In this document: positions 55,452 through 63,938 of the stretch, one piece after another | Layout: the number at the start of each line of letters is the position of its first letter | How positions within the stretch are numbered: the stretch's first letter is position 1 | Source: Brevundimonas sp. UBA7506 | GTDB lineage: Bacteria > Pseudomonadota > Alphaproteobacteria > Caulobacterales > Caulobacteraceae | Assembly (NCBI RefSeq): GCF_002479495.1 | Contig: NZ_DLNQ01000003.1 | Span: forward strand, 19,033-83,032 | Length of the DNA: 64,000 nucleotides | Reading direction: 5' to 3' | Made by a program: the position numbers and the translations under genes | Notes under the pieces: generated by a model | What the model saw: only the letters and a program-made list of their open reading frames with translations | What the model was told of the DNA's origin: nothing | The model's database searches: none

Positions 55452-55946
55452 ATGAAGCGTAGCGTGGCAGCCGTCGCCGTGGCCCTTTCGGTCGGTCTCG
55501 TCGGATGCGATGAGCGCAGCCAGGCTGCGCCCGAGACCAGCCTGCCCCCGCCCGCAGACACGCCCGCCGAAATCGCGCCGGCCGCCGCTTCAGCCCCTGC
55601 CGCCGATGTCGAACCGGCGCCGGCGTCGATCGACGGCGCCCCGGCCTTCGCCGCCCTCTATCCCGGCGCTCAGACCGACGGCCCGGCCACGGTCGCCAAC
55701 GGCCCGACCGGACCCGGCGGCCTGATCACCTTCACCACGGACGCCGGCCCCGACGCCGTCGTCGCCTTCTACAAACAGCGCGCCGAGGCCGCCGGCCTGG
55801 CCCCCGTCATGGCCATGAACCAGGGCGAGGCCCGCGCCTATGGCGCCGCCGCCCGCACCACCAACGGCGCCACCCTGCAGGTCGTGGCCTCGCCGGGCGA
55901 AGGGGGCCTGACCTCGGTGCAACTGACCTGGAGCGCCGGGGCCTGA
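55452..55946 (+). CDS. Putative lipoprotein (164 aa)
   Basis: 164 residues. MKRSVAAVAVALSVGLVGCD is a lipoprotein signal peptide with lipobox LVGC. A Pro/Ala-rich linker follows (residues 30-65), then a folded end: PAFAALYPGAQTDGPATVAN, ITFTTDAGPDAVVAFYKQRA, EAAGLAPVMAMNQGEARAYG and TLQVVASPGEGGLTSVQLTW. This pattern of a small alpha/beta domain exposed to the periplasm is common; function unknown. The start at 55452 was chosen for the signal peptide; the open frame begins earlier. The next gene starts at its stop codon. Confidence 0.78.
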   Translation: MKRSVAAVAVALSVGLVGCDERSQAAPETSLPPPADTPAEIAPAAASAPAADVEPAPASIDGAPAFAALYPGAQTDGPATVANGPTGPGGLITFTTDAGPDAVVAFYKQRAEAAGLAPVMAMNQGEARAYGAAARTTNGATLQVVASPGEGGLTSVQLTWSAGA

Positions 55947-56764
55947 TGCACCGCCGGGGGGCCGTCATCGTCGCTGCCGTCGCCGCCGGGCTTTCGGCCT
56001 GCGCGGGCACCCCCGCCGCCCTGCGCCCGCAAGCGGTTCAAGCCACCGCCCCGGAAGCCAAGGGTTATCTGACCGGGCCGCTCATCCAGGCCCTGGCTGA
56101 AGCCGTGCCGCCACCGCCCACGCCCGGCTCCCCGACCGATCTGGCCGACAAGGCGCGCTCCAACCAGTTCAAGACGCTGGAGGACAGCGACCGCTGGCTC
56201 TTGGCCACCGCCCACGCCGAGTTGCGCCCGCCGCTGGCCCTGCAGCACTTCGACTGCACCCTGGGCGTGCGTCTGGGCTCGGCGGCGACGCCGAACCTGA
56301 ACCGCCTGATGCAGAAGCTGTTCGACGATTCCGACGCCGCAGCCGAACTGGTCAAGGCGCGCGGTTTCCGCGCCCGCCCGGTCGGCGACGATCCCGAGCG
56401 CCGTCCCTGCCAACGCGTCAGCGAAGCGGGGCGCAGAGGCGCCTCCTATCCCTCGGGCAGTTCCACCGTCGCCACCGTCTATGGCGAGGCCTTCGCCGCC
56501 CTGGACCCCGAACGCGCGGCCGAAGCCCGCCGCATCGCCCACGAAATGGGCCTCAGCCGTTTGGTCTGCGGCATGCACTATCCCAGCGACGTCGCCGCCG
56601 GCGAAACCCTTGGCAAGGCCGTGTTCGACGCGGCCGCGACACGGCCGAGCTTCGACGCCGATCTGACCGCCGCCCGGGCTGAACTGGCCGCCGCCCGCGC
56701 GACCGGCCTGACCAGCCCCGGCTGCGCCGCCGAGCGTCTGGCCCTGGCCGCGCCCCTGCCCTGA
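55946..56764 (+). CDS. PAP2-family (class A acid phosphatase-like) protein with altered PSGH motif
   Basis: 272 residues. Signal peptide VIVAAVAAGLSACAGTP, probable lipobox LSAC. PAP2 motifs: KARGFRARP (K-x6-RP), SYPSGSSTVATVYGEAFAAL in place of PSGH, and SRLVCGMHYPSDVAAGE (SR-x5-H-x3-D). The nucleophilic His and its Asp are present, but the proton-donor His of PSGH is Ser. Class A acid phosphatases hydrolyse phosphate monoesters in the periplasm. The Ser change may alter or weaken activity. Overlaps the beta-helix gene by one base (TGATG). Confidence 0.83.
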   Translation: MHRRGAVIVAAVAAGLSACAGTPAALRPQAVQATAPEAKGYLTGPLIQALAEAVPPPPTPGSPTDLADKARSNQFKTLEDSDRWLLATAHAELRPPLALQHFDCTLGVRLGSAATPNLNRLMQKLFDDSDAAAELVKARGFRARPVGDDPERRPCQRVSEAGRRGASYPSGSSTVATVYGEAFAALDPERAAEARRIAHEMGLSRLVCGMHYPSDVAAGETLGKAVFDAAATRPSFDADLTAARAELAAARATGLTSPGCAAERLALAAPLP

Positions 56765-57735
56765 TGTCGTCGCTTCTGGCGCTCCTGCTGCTGGGCGCCG
56801 CGCCAGACCCCTGGGCCCTGCCCGCCGCCCGCCCCTGCACGGCGGCCGAACTGGCGGAACTGACCGACGCCGCGACCACGCCCTGGCGTCTGACCTGCCG
56901 CGCCGTGCTGGCGCCCGGTCAGGCCATCGTCCGTCCCATCCTGATCGAAGGCGCCGAGGCCTCCGGCGCCGGGCTGGACTGCAACGGCGGCGCGATCGGC
57001 CGCCCCGGCCTCCCCGTCACGACCCGTCAGCCCACCATCGCCGTCTGGTCGCGCCGCATCACGGCCCAGCACTGGAGCCGGCCCACCGACATCCGCATCA
57101 CGAACTGCACGATCCACGGCGCGGTGCGCGTCTGGGGCATGGGGGCGGACGGCGGCTATGACGACCTGCGCGCCTCGTCTCGCACCGCCGACCATACGGC
57201 GACGACGCAAGGGTCGGCGCCGTCACACATCGCACTGGACCGGGTGACCATCGTCGGGACCGGCTCCATCCCCCTCTACGTCGGGCCGGGGGTGACGCGG
57301 CTCAGCCTAACCCACTCGACCCTGAGCGGCCGCAGCGATGCGACCGCCCTTTATCTGGACGCCGAGAGCGCCGACAACCGGATCGAGAACAACGTCATCG
57401 CCGTGGGGACCCGGCGCGAGGTTGTCGCCATTGACGGTTCAGCGCGTAACCGCATCATCGGCAACCGCTTCGATCTGAAGGGGCGTCCCGGCGTCTTCCT
57501 GTATCGCAACTGCGGCGAGCGCGGCGTGATCCGGCATCAGACGCCGTCGAACAATCAGATCACGGACAATGTCTTCTCGGGCGCCGCGCGGCTGCGCCCG
57601 CAACGGGTCGTGGTCGGCGCGCGCGAGGGCCGCCGCTCCTACTGCGGCGAGGATCGCGGCTATCCCTGGGGCAGCAGCGCCGACGACGGCGACCGCGCCA
57701 CGGGCAATGTCGTGGCGCGGAACGCTCGTCGCTGA
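56764..57735 (+). CDS. Right-handed parallel beta-helix protein
   Basis: 323 residues. Short hydrophobic start (MSSLLALLLLGAAPDPWALP) as signal peptide. Repeating short strands follow: DIRITNCTIHGAVRVWGMGA, HIALDRVTIVGTGSIPLYVG, RLSLTHSTLSGRSDATALYL, NRIENNVIAVGTRREVVAID, NRIIGNRFDLKGRPGVFLYR and NNQITDNVFSGAARL, the NosD/pectate-lyase-like repeat (N-x-I-x-x-N). Likely an extracytoplasmic carbohydrate-acting or binding protein. Start overlaps the phosphatase stop; its stop abuts the convergent aguB stop. Confidence 0.8.
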   Translation: MSSLLALLLLGAAPDPWALPAARPCTAAELAELTDAATTPWRLTCRAVLAPGQAIVRPILIEGAEASGAGLDCNGGAIGRPGLPVTTRQPTIAVWSRRITAQHWSRPTDIRITNCTIHGAVRVWGMGADGGYDDLRASSRTADHTATTQGSAPSHIALDRVTIVGTGSIPLYVGPGVTRLSLTHSTLSGRSDATALYLDAESADNRIENNVIAVGTRREVVAIDGSARNRIIGNRFDLKGRPGVFLYRNCGERGVIRHQTPSNNQITDNVFSGAARLRPQRVVVGAREGRRSYCGEDRGYPWGSSADDGDRATGNVVARNARR

Positions 57736-58602
57736 CTAGGCTGGGCGGCCGGTCGCCAAGGCGCCGTACAGTTCCGGACGACGGTCGCGGAAGAAGCCCC
57801 AGGCGGCGCGATACTGATCCAGGAAGTCGAGGTCGAAGGCGTGGACCAGCACGCCCTCTTCGCCCGTCAGGCTCTCGACCAGATCGCCGCGATGGTCGGC
57901 GATGAAGGAGTGGCCGTAGAAGCTCTGACCGGCCTCGGTCAGGGTCTCGTGACCGATGCGGTTCGAGGCGATGACCGGCATGGCGTTGGAGACGGCGTGG
58001 CCCTGCATGGCGCGCTGCCACGGGGCGGCGGTGTCCAGGGTGGCGTCATGCGGCTCCGAGCCAATGGCGGTCGGATACATCAGGATGTCGGCGCCCTGAA
58101 GCGCCATGGCGCGCGCGGCCTCGGGATACCACTGGTCCCAGCAGATGCCGACGCCGATGCGGCCGAAGCGGGTGTTCCAGACCTTGAAGCCGGTGTCGCC
58201 GGGGCGGAAGTAGTACTTCTCCTGATAGCCGGGGCCGTCCGGGATATGGCTCTTGCGATAAACGCCCAGAGCCTCGCCGTCGGCGTCCAGCATGACCATC
58301 GAGTTGAAGTAGTGCGGGCCTTCCTTCTCGAAGATCGAGACGGGGATGACCACGCCCAGTTCCTTGGCCACCGACTGCAGCTGGACCACGGCCGGATGCT
58401 CGCGCCACGGATAGGCTGAGGTGAACCAGTGCTCTTCCTGCGTCACGCAGAAGTAGGGGCCCTGGAACAGTTCCGACGGCAGAATGACCTGCGCGCCTTT
58501 CGCCGCGGCCTGACGGATCAGGCCGATGGTCTTGTCGATGTTCGCCTGCATATCCTCGCCGTACGAGGTCTGGAGGGCGGCGACGGTGACGGTGCGGGTC
58601 AT
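57736..58602 (-). CDS. aguB: N-carbamoylputrescine amidase AguB
   Basis: Hydrolyses N-carbamoylputrescine to putrescine, CO2 and ammonia, cytoplasmic nitrilase-superfamily enzyme, 288 residues. Catalytic triad: Glu in VILPSELFQGPYFC, Lys in LGVYRKSHIPDGPGYQEKYY, Cys in IGVGICWDQWYPEAARAMAL. HATLDTAAPWQRAMQGHAVS and NRIGHE are typical of the AguB clade. Follows aguA by 2 bp on the same strand. Confidence 0.95.
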   Translation of the reverse strand: MTRTVTVAALQTSYGEDMQANIDKTIGLIRQAAAKGAQVILPSELFQGPYFCVTQEEHWFTSAYPWREHPAVVQLQSVAKELGVVIPVSIFEKEGPHYFNSMVMLDADGEALGVYRKSHIPDGPGYQEKYYFRPGDTGFKVWNTRFGRIGVGICWDQWYPEAARAMALQGADILMYPTAIGSEPHDATLDTAAPWQRAMQGHAVSNAMPVIASNRIGHETLTEAGQSFYGHSFIADHRGDLVESLTGEEGVLVHAFDLDFLDQYRAAWGFFRDRRPELYGALATGRPA

Positions 58603-58604
58603 CT

Positions 58605-59618
58605 TTACGCGGGCTCCTGCTGGCTGATGCAGTGGAAGGATCCGCCGCCGGTCAGGACGGCGTTGGACGGCGACAGGACGATCTCGCGGTCGGGGAAGAC
58701 GGTGGCCAGGGCCTCGCCCGCCAGACGGGCCGCGACATCATCGCCATAGGTCGGCACCACGACGGCGCCGTTGGCGATCAGGAAGTTCATGTGGCTGGCC
58801 GGGACCGGGCGCTCGTCGGCGTCCAACACCAGGCCGGGCGACGGAATGCGCAGGACCTTGAGCTTGCGGCCCATGGCGTCGGTCGTTTCAGACAGCAGGC
58901 GGGCGGTGTCGTCATAGACCTCGGCGTTCGGGTCCTTGCGGCCGAAGGCGATGGGGCAGGCGACGACGCCGGGGGCGACGAAGCGGGCCAGATTGTCGAC
59001 ATGACCGTCGGTGTGGTCGTTCAGCAGGCCGTCGCCCAGCCAGACCACCACCTTGGCGCCGACCGAGGCGGCCAGGGCGGCCTCAGCCTCGGCCCCGGTC
59101 CAGGTCTTGTTACGGTTCCTGTTCAACAGGCACTGACGCGTGGTCAGGACCGTGCCTTCGCCGTCGTGGTCCAGGGCGCCGCCTTCGAGGATGAAGTCAT
59201 GACGGGTGGTCGGCACGCCGGAAAACTCGGCGATCTGATCAGCGACCTCGTCGTCGTGGGGATAGTCGTACTTGCCGCCCCAGCCGTTGACGCTGAAGGT
59301 CTGGGCCGTCTTCGAGCCGGCGTTGAAGATCGGGCCGGTGTCGCGCAGCCAGATGTCGCCGAAGCGCGCCGCCACGACCTCGATCCCATCGACGCCGTCC
59401 AGACGCGCGCGGGCGCCGGGCAGGGCCTCGTCATTGCCGACCATCAGCTTGACGTTTTCGCGCCCCGGACCGGCAAGCGCCCTGACCAGGGCCTCGACCT
59501 CGTCCTGGGCCTGGGCGAAATACTCGCCCCACAGCTCGGCATGGCTGGGCCAGCCGACCCACATGGCCCGGTGCGGCGTCCATTCGGCGGGGATGGCCAT
59601 AGTCAGAGGCGATGTCAT
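58605..59618 (-). CDS. aguA: Agmatine deiminase AguA
   Basis: Converts agmatine to N-carbamoylputrescine, cytoplasmic, 337 residues. Seen: PAEWTPHRAMWVGWPSHAEL, DIWLRDTGPIF, FILEGGALDHDGEGTVLTTR, NDHTDGHVDNLARFVAPGVV, and the active-site Cys near the C-terminus in VLTGGGSFHCISQQ. The start is ATG 59618, with ATG 59600 (MAIPAEW) as an alternative. No clear ribosome-binding site precedes either. With aguB it forms the agmatine route to putrescine. Confidence 0.95.
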   Translation of the reverse strand: MTSPLTMAIPAEWTPHRAMWVGWPSHAELWGEYFAQAQDEVEALVRALAGPGRENVKLMVGNDEALPGARARLDGVDGIEVVAARFGDIWLRDTGPIFNAGSKTAQTFSVNGWGGKYDYPHDDEVADQIAEFSGVPTTRHDFILEGGALDHDGEGTVLTTRQCLLNRNRNKTWTGAEAEAALAASVGAKVVVWLGDGLLNDHTDGHVDNLARFVAPGVVACPIAFGRKDPNAEVYDDTARLLSETTDAMGRKLKVLRIPSPGLVLDADERPVPASHMNFLIANGAVVVPTYGDDVAARLAGEALATVFPDREIVLSPSNAVLTGGGSFHCISQQEPA

Positions 59619-59723
59619 GAGCGAAGTCGATCCGAACGGAAGAAAGGCAGACCGCGCCAGATAGGCCGAGACGCCCCCCGGTTCAATGTTTGCGGGCGAT
59701 CGGCCGCAGCCGCCGGAACGGGC

Positions 59724-59762
59724 CTCAAGTAGCGCGAACGCGCGGCAGGCCGGCAAACAAAG
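59724..59762. repeat. Copy 2 of a short imperfect dispersed repeat
   Basis: GCCTCAAGTAGCGCGAACGC and, some 15 bases on, GCAAACAAAGAAAA; compare 54926-54958. Here it lies between the TonB-receptor terminator and aguA, again touching the tail of a terminator. Confidence 0.5.
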
Positions 59763-59790
59763 AAAAGGGCGGCCCGTCGCCGGACCGCCC
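59763..59790 (-). terminator. Terminator of the TonB-dependent receptor gene
   Basis: Minus strand: GGGCGGTCCG (59790-59781) pairs with CGGGCCGCCC (59776-59767), one G-T wobble, loop GCGA, then TTTTCTTTG. It lies 28 bp beyond the receptor stop. Confidence 0.88.
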
Positions 59791-59817
59791 TCCTCATTTC
59801 TGGATCGAAGCTGAAGC

Positions 59818-62337
59818 TTAGAAGCTGTAGCGGATCGAAGCCATGATCGTACGCGGAGCGCCGACGCCCGCGAACGGACGGCTGTAGCCCAGCTGGCCCG
59901 GGGTCGCCGACGCGCGGGTGCCCAGGGTCGAGTAGTACTGCTCGTCCAGCAGGTTGATGACGTTCAGCTGCAGGTAGGTGCCGTCCAGACCCAGGGTCGA
60001 GAAGTCGAAGCGGGCGTCCAGATCGACGACGGTGAAGGCGTCAACCTTCAGGTCGTTGACGTCGGTGACCCAACGCTCACCCGTGTACTTGCCCTGAACG
60101 CCGGCCGAGAAGACGTCGTTGAACTTGTACGAGGCGCGCAGCGAGAACATTTGTTCCGGCGTTTCAACCTGCTTCTTGCCCTTGGTCTGCAGCTCAGCGC
60201 CCGCCGCGTTGTAGCGGTAGTTGTCCTGCAGTTCGCTGTTGAGCAGCGAGACCGTGCCGTACAGGTTCAGCTTCTCGGTCGGCTGCCAGCCCAGCGAGGC
60301 TTCGAAACCGATCGATTCCACGGCGCCGACGTTACGGTCGACGAACTGACCCAGGTCTTCGTCCCAGGTGCTGACGATGCGGTTGTCGAACTCGTTCTGG
60401 AACACCGAGGCCTGAGCCACGATGGTCGAGGTGGTGTAGCGGTAACCCAGGTCGATGTTCTTCGAGGTTTCCGGCTGAACCGTCGGGTTGCCGATCGAGT
60501 TATCGGCAAAACGCGTGACGGCGTAGAGGCTGTCCGTACGCGGAGCCGACAGGGACTCGCTGTAGCTACCGAAGACCGAGTGGCCTTCGCCGAAGCGGTA
60601 GGTGGCGCCGACGTTCGGCAGGATGTCGTCGAACTTCACTTCACGCGAGTACGGCTTGATGTACTGCGTCGTGCCGCGGCCGGCGAAGGTGACGTTGCCG
60701 TTTGCCAGGGTCGCGTTCGGCACTTCCGAGGTGCAGAGCACGTTCGACGAGGCGTTCTGCGTGTAGCAGTACTGGTTCAGTTCGCGCTTGAAGAAGGGAG
60801 CACGGACACCCAGCGTGACCGTCAGGGCTTCCTGCAGGAAGCGACCGCGGTATTCGGCCGAGAACTGGTTCAGCGAGGCGATCGACTTGCGGTCGCGCGA
60901 CTGCAGGGCGTAGCCGTCCAGGTTGACGACGCGGTTGTCCGTGTCGTTACGACCGCCGAAGACGTCGACGAAGGTCGGGTTCGACGGGTTCGAGAAGTCG
61001 ACGAAGCCGTAGTTGCCGGTCTGACGGTGACGACCCCAGTCCAGCGCATAGGCGGCGCGCAGACGGTGGTTGTCGTTCAGATCCCAGATCAGCGAGCTGT
61101 TCAGGCCGTAGCGGTGGGTGTTGGTGTTGGACGGCGACATGACGCGCACGCGGTCCAGGGTGTCGCCGTCGCCGTTCAGGTCGACGCCGCCCGTGGTTTT
61201 CGTGCCGCGCAGCAGGGCGTCGGTTTCCGACAGAACGGTCTGCTGGGTGCCGCCGTTGGCCAGGGTGTACTGGAACGAGGGGTCGACCGTCAGGACCAGG
61301 CCGTCCATCAGGGTGAAGCGCGAGTTGCCGCGGATGTTGCCCGTGTTGGACGGGTTCACGCGCAGACCCCAGTAGTTGGAGCCGTTGGCGTCATTGTCGG
61401 CGACGCCGTTGCGGAAGGTCGGGGCGATATAGGTGCGGTCGAAGTCGACGCCCCAGCCGAACGGGTTCGCCGGATCATTGACCTGATCGACGCAGACCTG
61501 GGTCTTGGCGACGTCGCAGAAGCCGGTGGCGGTGCCGAGGTTCGGGCCGTTGTAGTTGTTGTTGCGGTTCTCGTTGTAGTGACCCGACAGGGCCACGAAG
61601 TCGCCGTTGTCGCCCAGCGGCTGATAGATGCGGGCGTTGTACTGCACCTTCTCCAGCTCGCCGATGCCCTTGAACTTGTCATAGTTCTGGTACGAGGCGG
61701 CGACCCAGGCGGTGGTGCCCCACGGGCCGAACTCGCCCGTGTTGAACAGGCCCATGACGCGGCGATAGTTGAAGTCGCCCAGCGAACCCTGGACCCAGCC
61801 GCCCATGTCGGTGGTCGGACGCAGCGTCACATAGTTGATGGTGCCGCCGGTGGCCGAAGCGGTCGGGCTGTCGACGTCGGTCGAACCGGTGTTGACCGAG
61901 GCGCGCTCGATCAGTTCCGGGTCCATCTGCTGGTTGGTGTACGACGAGTAGTTGCCGGTGTCGTTCAGCGGGATGCCGTCGAAGGTCAGCGAGACGCGGG
62001 CGCCGTCGAAGCCGCGCAGACGGATGTTGCCGCCCGACGAACCATAGGGGTCGGCGTTGGTGAAGCTCAGGCCCGGCGTCAGGTTCAGGGTCTGCAGGAT
62101 GGTCTGACCAGCGGCCTGGGTGGCGATGAATTCCTGGTTGACGGTGTTGCGGGTCTTGGCGACGGTTTCAGCAACCGCCAGACCTTCCAGGTTGCGCGGG
62201 CCGCGCTGGCCGGTCACGACGACGTCGCTGACTTCCGTGGCTTCGGTGCCGGTCGATTGGGCCGAAGCGGCGCCGGCCATGAGAAGGCCGCTCATGAGGG
62301 CGGTCGTCGCCCAGAACAGCTGTTTGCGGTTGGTCAT
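59818..62337 (-). CDS. TonB-dependent outer-membrane receptor, probably PhoB-regulated
   Basis: 839 residues. Signal peptide MTNRKQLFWATTALMSGLLM ending AGAASA. TonB box EVSDVVVTGQR, then a plug domain (FIATQAAGQTILQTLNLTPG, NIRLRGFDGARVSLTFDGIP) and a 22-strand barrel (NYGFVDFSNPSN, YTTSTIVAQASVFQNEFDNR, LYGTVSLLNSELQDNYR), ending in aromatic F (TIMASIRYSF), the outer-membrane insertion signal. It transports a scarce ligand with TonB energy. The upstream Pho boxes at 62437-62465 suggest a phosphorus-linked substrate; iron-type ligands cannot be excluded. ATG 62337 was chosen for the signal peptide. Confidence 0.93.
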   Translation of the reverse strand: MTNRKQLFWATTALMSGLLMAGAASAQSTGTEATEVSDVVVTGQRGPRNLEGLAVAETVAKTRNTVNQEFIATQAAGQTILQTLNLTPGLSFTNADPYGSSGGNIRLRGFDGARVSLTFDGIPLNDTGNYSSYTNQQMDPELIERASVNTGSTDVDSPTASATGGTINYVTLRPTTDMGGWVQGSLGDFNYRRVMGLFNTGEFGPWGTTAWVAASYQNYDKFKGIGELEKVQYNARIYQPLGDNGDFVALSGHYNENRNNNYNGPNLGTATGFCDVAKTQVCVDQVNDPANPFGWGVDFDRTYIAPTFRNGVADNDANGSNYWGLRVNPSNTGNIRGNSRFTLMDGLVLTVDPSFQYTLANGGTQQTVLSETDALLRGTKTTGGVDLNGDGDTLDRVRVMSPSNTNTHRYGLNSSLIWDLNDNHRLRAAYALDWGRHRQTGNYGFVDFSNPSNPTFVDVFGGRNDTDNRVVNLDGYALQSRDRKSIASLNQFSAEYRGRFLQEALTVTLGVRAPFFKRELNQYCYTQNASSNVLCTSEVPNATLANGNVTFAGRGTTQYIKPYSREVKFDDILPNVGATYRFGEGHSVFGSYSESLSAPRTDSLYAVTRFADNSIGNPTVQPETSKNIDLGYRYTTSTIVAQASVFQNEFDNRIVSTWDEDLGQFVDRNVGAVESIGFEASLGWQPTEKLNLYGTVSLLNSELQDNYRYNAAGAELQTKGKKQVETPEQMFSLRASYKFNDVFSAGVQGKYTGERWVTDVNDLKVDAFTVVDLDARFDFSTLGLDGTYLQLNVINLLDEQYYSTLGTRASATPGQLGYSRPFAGVGAPRTIMASIRYSF

Positions 62338-62436
62338 CTGTTGGTATCCCCAGTGATGAAGGCGTAGCGCCATGCGCGGCAGGCCGTGACGCCTGTCGAG
62401 ATGGGCTGGGCCTTAAGGCCGCTGCGGGAAGTTTGG

Positions 62437-62465
62437 ACGACAGTCGTGTGACAGTGATATGACAG
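62437..62465 (-). promoter_or_regulatory. Triple Pho box upstream of the TonB-dependent receptor
   Basis: On the minus strand CTGTCAT (62465-62459), CTGTCAC (62454-62448) and CTGTCGT (62443-62437) stand exactly 11 bp apart, matching the PhoB consensus CTGTCAT with 4-bp spacers. It lies about 100 bp ahead of the receptor ATG. Confidence 0.8.
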
Positions 62466-62530
62466 TCGCCGGGGGTGGCTATATCGTCACACCTCTGTGG
62501 ATGGTTTCATCTCCCCATCCGACAGGGCCG

Positions 62531-63775
62531 TCAGCCGGCGCGCACCGCGAAAGCGTCGGCGATCAGATTAGCCGTCGAGCGCATGGCGCGGGGCTCGTGA
62601 TAATTGCCGTTGATCTGGCTGCGAGCGATCACGTGTGCGCGGAACGCCGTGAAAAGCTTGGCGTCGGCGGGCTTGGGCGCGCTCCAAAAATCATCCAGAG
62701 GCTGCTGGTCGGTCAGGCCTTCAAAATCGAAGAAGGCGTCGCCCATCACCTTGACCGGGGTACGGAACCCCAGCGCCGACAGGGCCGCGCTGGAGTTATT
62801 GACCACCATGCCCTGTGACGCGCGGCACAGCTGGGCCAGGTTGCCGCCGTCGATGAAATCGACCCGGTCATCCAGCCCGCGCTCCACCGCCAGGCAACGG
62901 GTCATGTGCTCCAGATCCGACAACCCCGGATCCAGAGGATGGTTCTTGACCACCAGCCGGCAGTCCTTGGGCGCATGGCGAGCGAAGCTGCCCATGACCT
63001 CGGCCAGGAAGGCGGTGTTGTCGGCATAGGAGGAATAGCGCAGCAGCTGGGCGTCGCCTTCCCGCTGCAGGCAGGCGATGAAGAAGGGACCGCGCGCGCG
63101 GATCACGTCGGCGTCGCAGGACTGCTTGGGACGCGTGGCCAGGCCGAAATAGCGGCGGATATGGCCGAAAAACTGCCGCCAGGGCGAAACCGTATAGGGG
63201 TGCCGATAGCGCGGGAAGGCCAGCCGCCCCAGCGGCTGCACCGCATGATAGAAGCTGATGTTGAACACGTGATGCGGCAGGATCTTGCCGACCGGGCGCG
63301 TCACCGGCAGCTCGGGGCCGGGTATGGCGTATCCCGCCGCTGAACGCGGCAGGCTGCTGGAGCCGTTGACCCCGTTCTGCTCCAGAGTGATCCAGTCGGG
63401 GCGGAAGTAGCCGTTCTCGAGCACCCAGACGCGCGCCTTCAGCGCCTCGGCCTGAGCCAGGACGCCCTGATTATAGGGACCGCCCTCGCCGAAGACGATG
63501 ATGTCGGTGAACTGATCGGCCAGTTCCCGGACCCGGGCAGGCCAACGTCGCACATGGTCGCGGAAAGTCACGCCGCCGGGGCGCCGCCAGGTCACAAGGT
63601 CGCCGGCGTTGAAAATCATGCGGCCGACTTCGCCGCCCCTTGCGATGACAGCCTGGGCCAGAAGCCGCCCGAACCCGCCGAACGGGGCCGTGACGATCAG
63701 AAAGCGGCGGCCGCGCAAATCCGCCTGCACCAGCGGGATTGCATTCGGCTGATCAGGATCAAATGGCGCAAGCAA
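62531..63775 (-). CDS. Capsule polysaccharide export/Kdo-transferase-like protein (KpsS family)
   Basis: 414 residues from the chosen start. KpsS/LipB-type features: RFLIVTAPFGGFGRLLAQAV, MIFNAGDLVTWRRPGG, ADQFTDIIVFGEGGPYNQ, VWVLENGYFRPDWITLEQNG, LRYSSYADNTAFLAEVM, LVVKNHPLDPGLSDLEHM and GMVVNNSSAALSALGFRTPV. Such proteins add the beta-Kdo linker on group 2 capsule lipid. The frame is open to 63934, but a terminator-like hairpin at 63873-63910 falls in that extension, so a start downstream, such as TTG 63775, is more likely; GTG 63733 region is another option. Single gene; no other kps gene is visible. Confidence 0.8.
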   Translation of the reverse strand: MLAPFDPDQPNAIPLVQADLRGRRFLIVTAPFGGFGRLLAQAVIARGGEVGRMIFNAGDLVTWRRPGGVTFRDHVRRWPARVRELADQFTDIIVFGEGGPYNQGVLAQAEALKARVWVLENGYFRPDWITLEQNGVNGSSSLPRSAAGYAIPGPELPVTRPVGKILPHHVFNISFYHAVQPLGRLAFPRYRHPYTVSPWRQFFGHIRRYFGLATRPKQSCDADVIRARGPFFIACLQREGDAQLLRYSSYADNTAFLAEVMGSFARHAPKDCRLVVKNHPLDPGLSDLEHMTRCLAVERGLDDRVDFIDGGNLAQLCRASQGMVVNNSSAALSALGFRTPVKVMGDAFFDFEGLTDQQPLDDFWSAPKPADAKLFTAFRAHVIARSQINGNYHEPRAMRSTANLIADAFAVRAG

Positions 63776-63872
63776 ACGCGGGGTGTCTTTCCAAGAATCG
63801 AGCCCCTTCCTAGTGCCAAGGCCACGTCGATGACAAGGCGGTTGGACGGTCGGATCGAGTCTGCATTGTGCT

Positions 63873-63910
63873 GACAAGAAGGCCGCCGGCTCTGGACGAG
63901 GCCGACGGCC
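63873..63910 (-). terminator. Terminator-like hairpin upstream of the kpsS-like gene
   Basis: Stem 63901-63910 with 63881-63890 (10 bp, one G-T wobble), 10-nt loop, then TTCTTGTC on the minus strand. Probably ends the outer-membrane protein gene at the right edge. Confidence 0.6.
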
Positions 63911-63938
63911 GGACTTTTTCGACATCCTGGACATCGTT

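Noticed and set aside
60151..62367. 738-codon plus-strand open frame opposite the TonB receptor
   Set aside because: Antisense shadow with Val/Arg/Gly-rich low-complexity sequence; the receptor on the other strand is clear.
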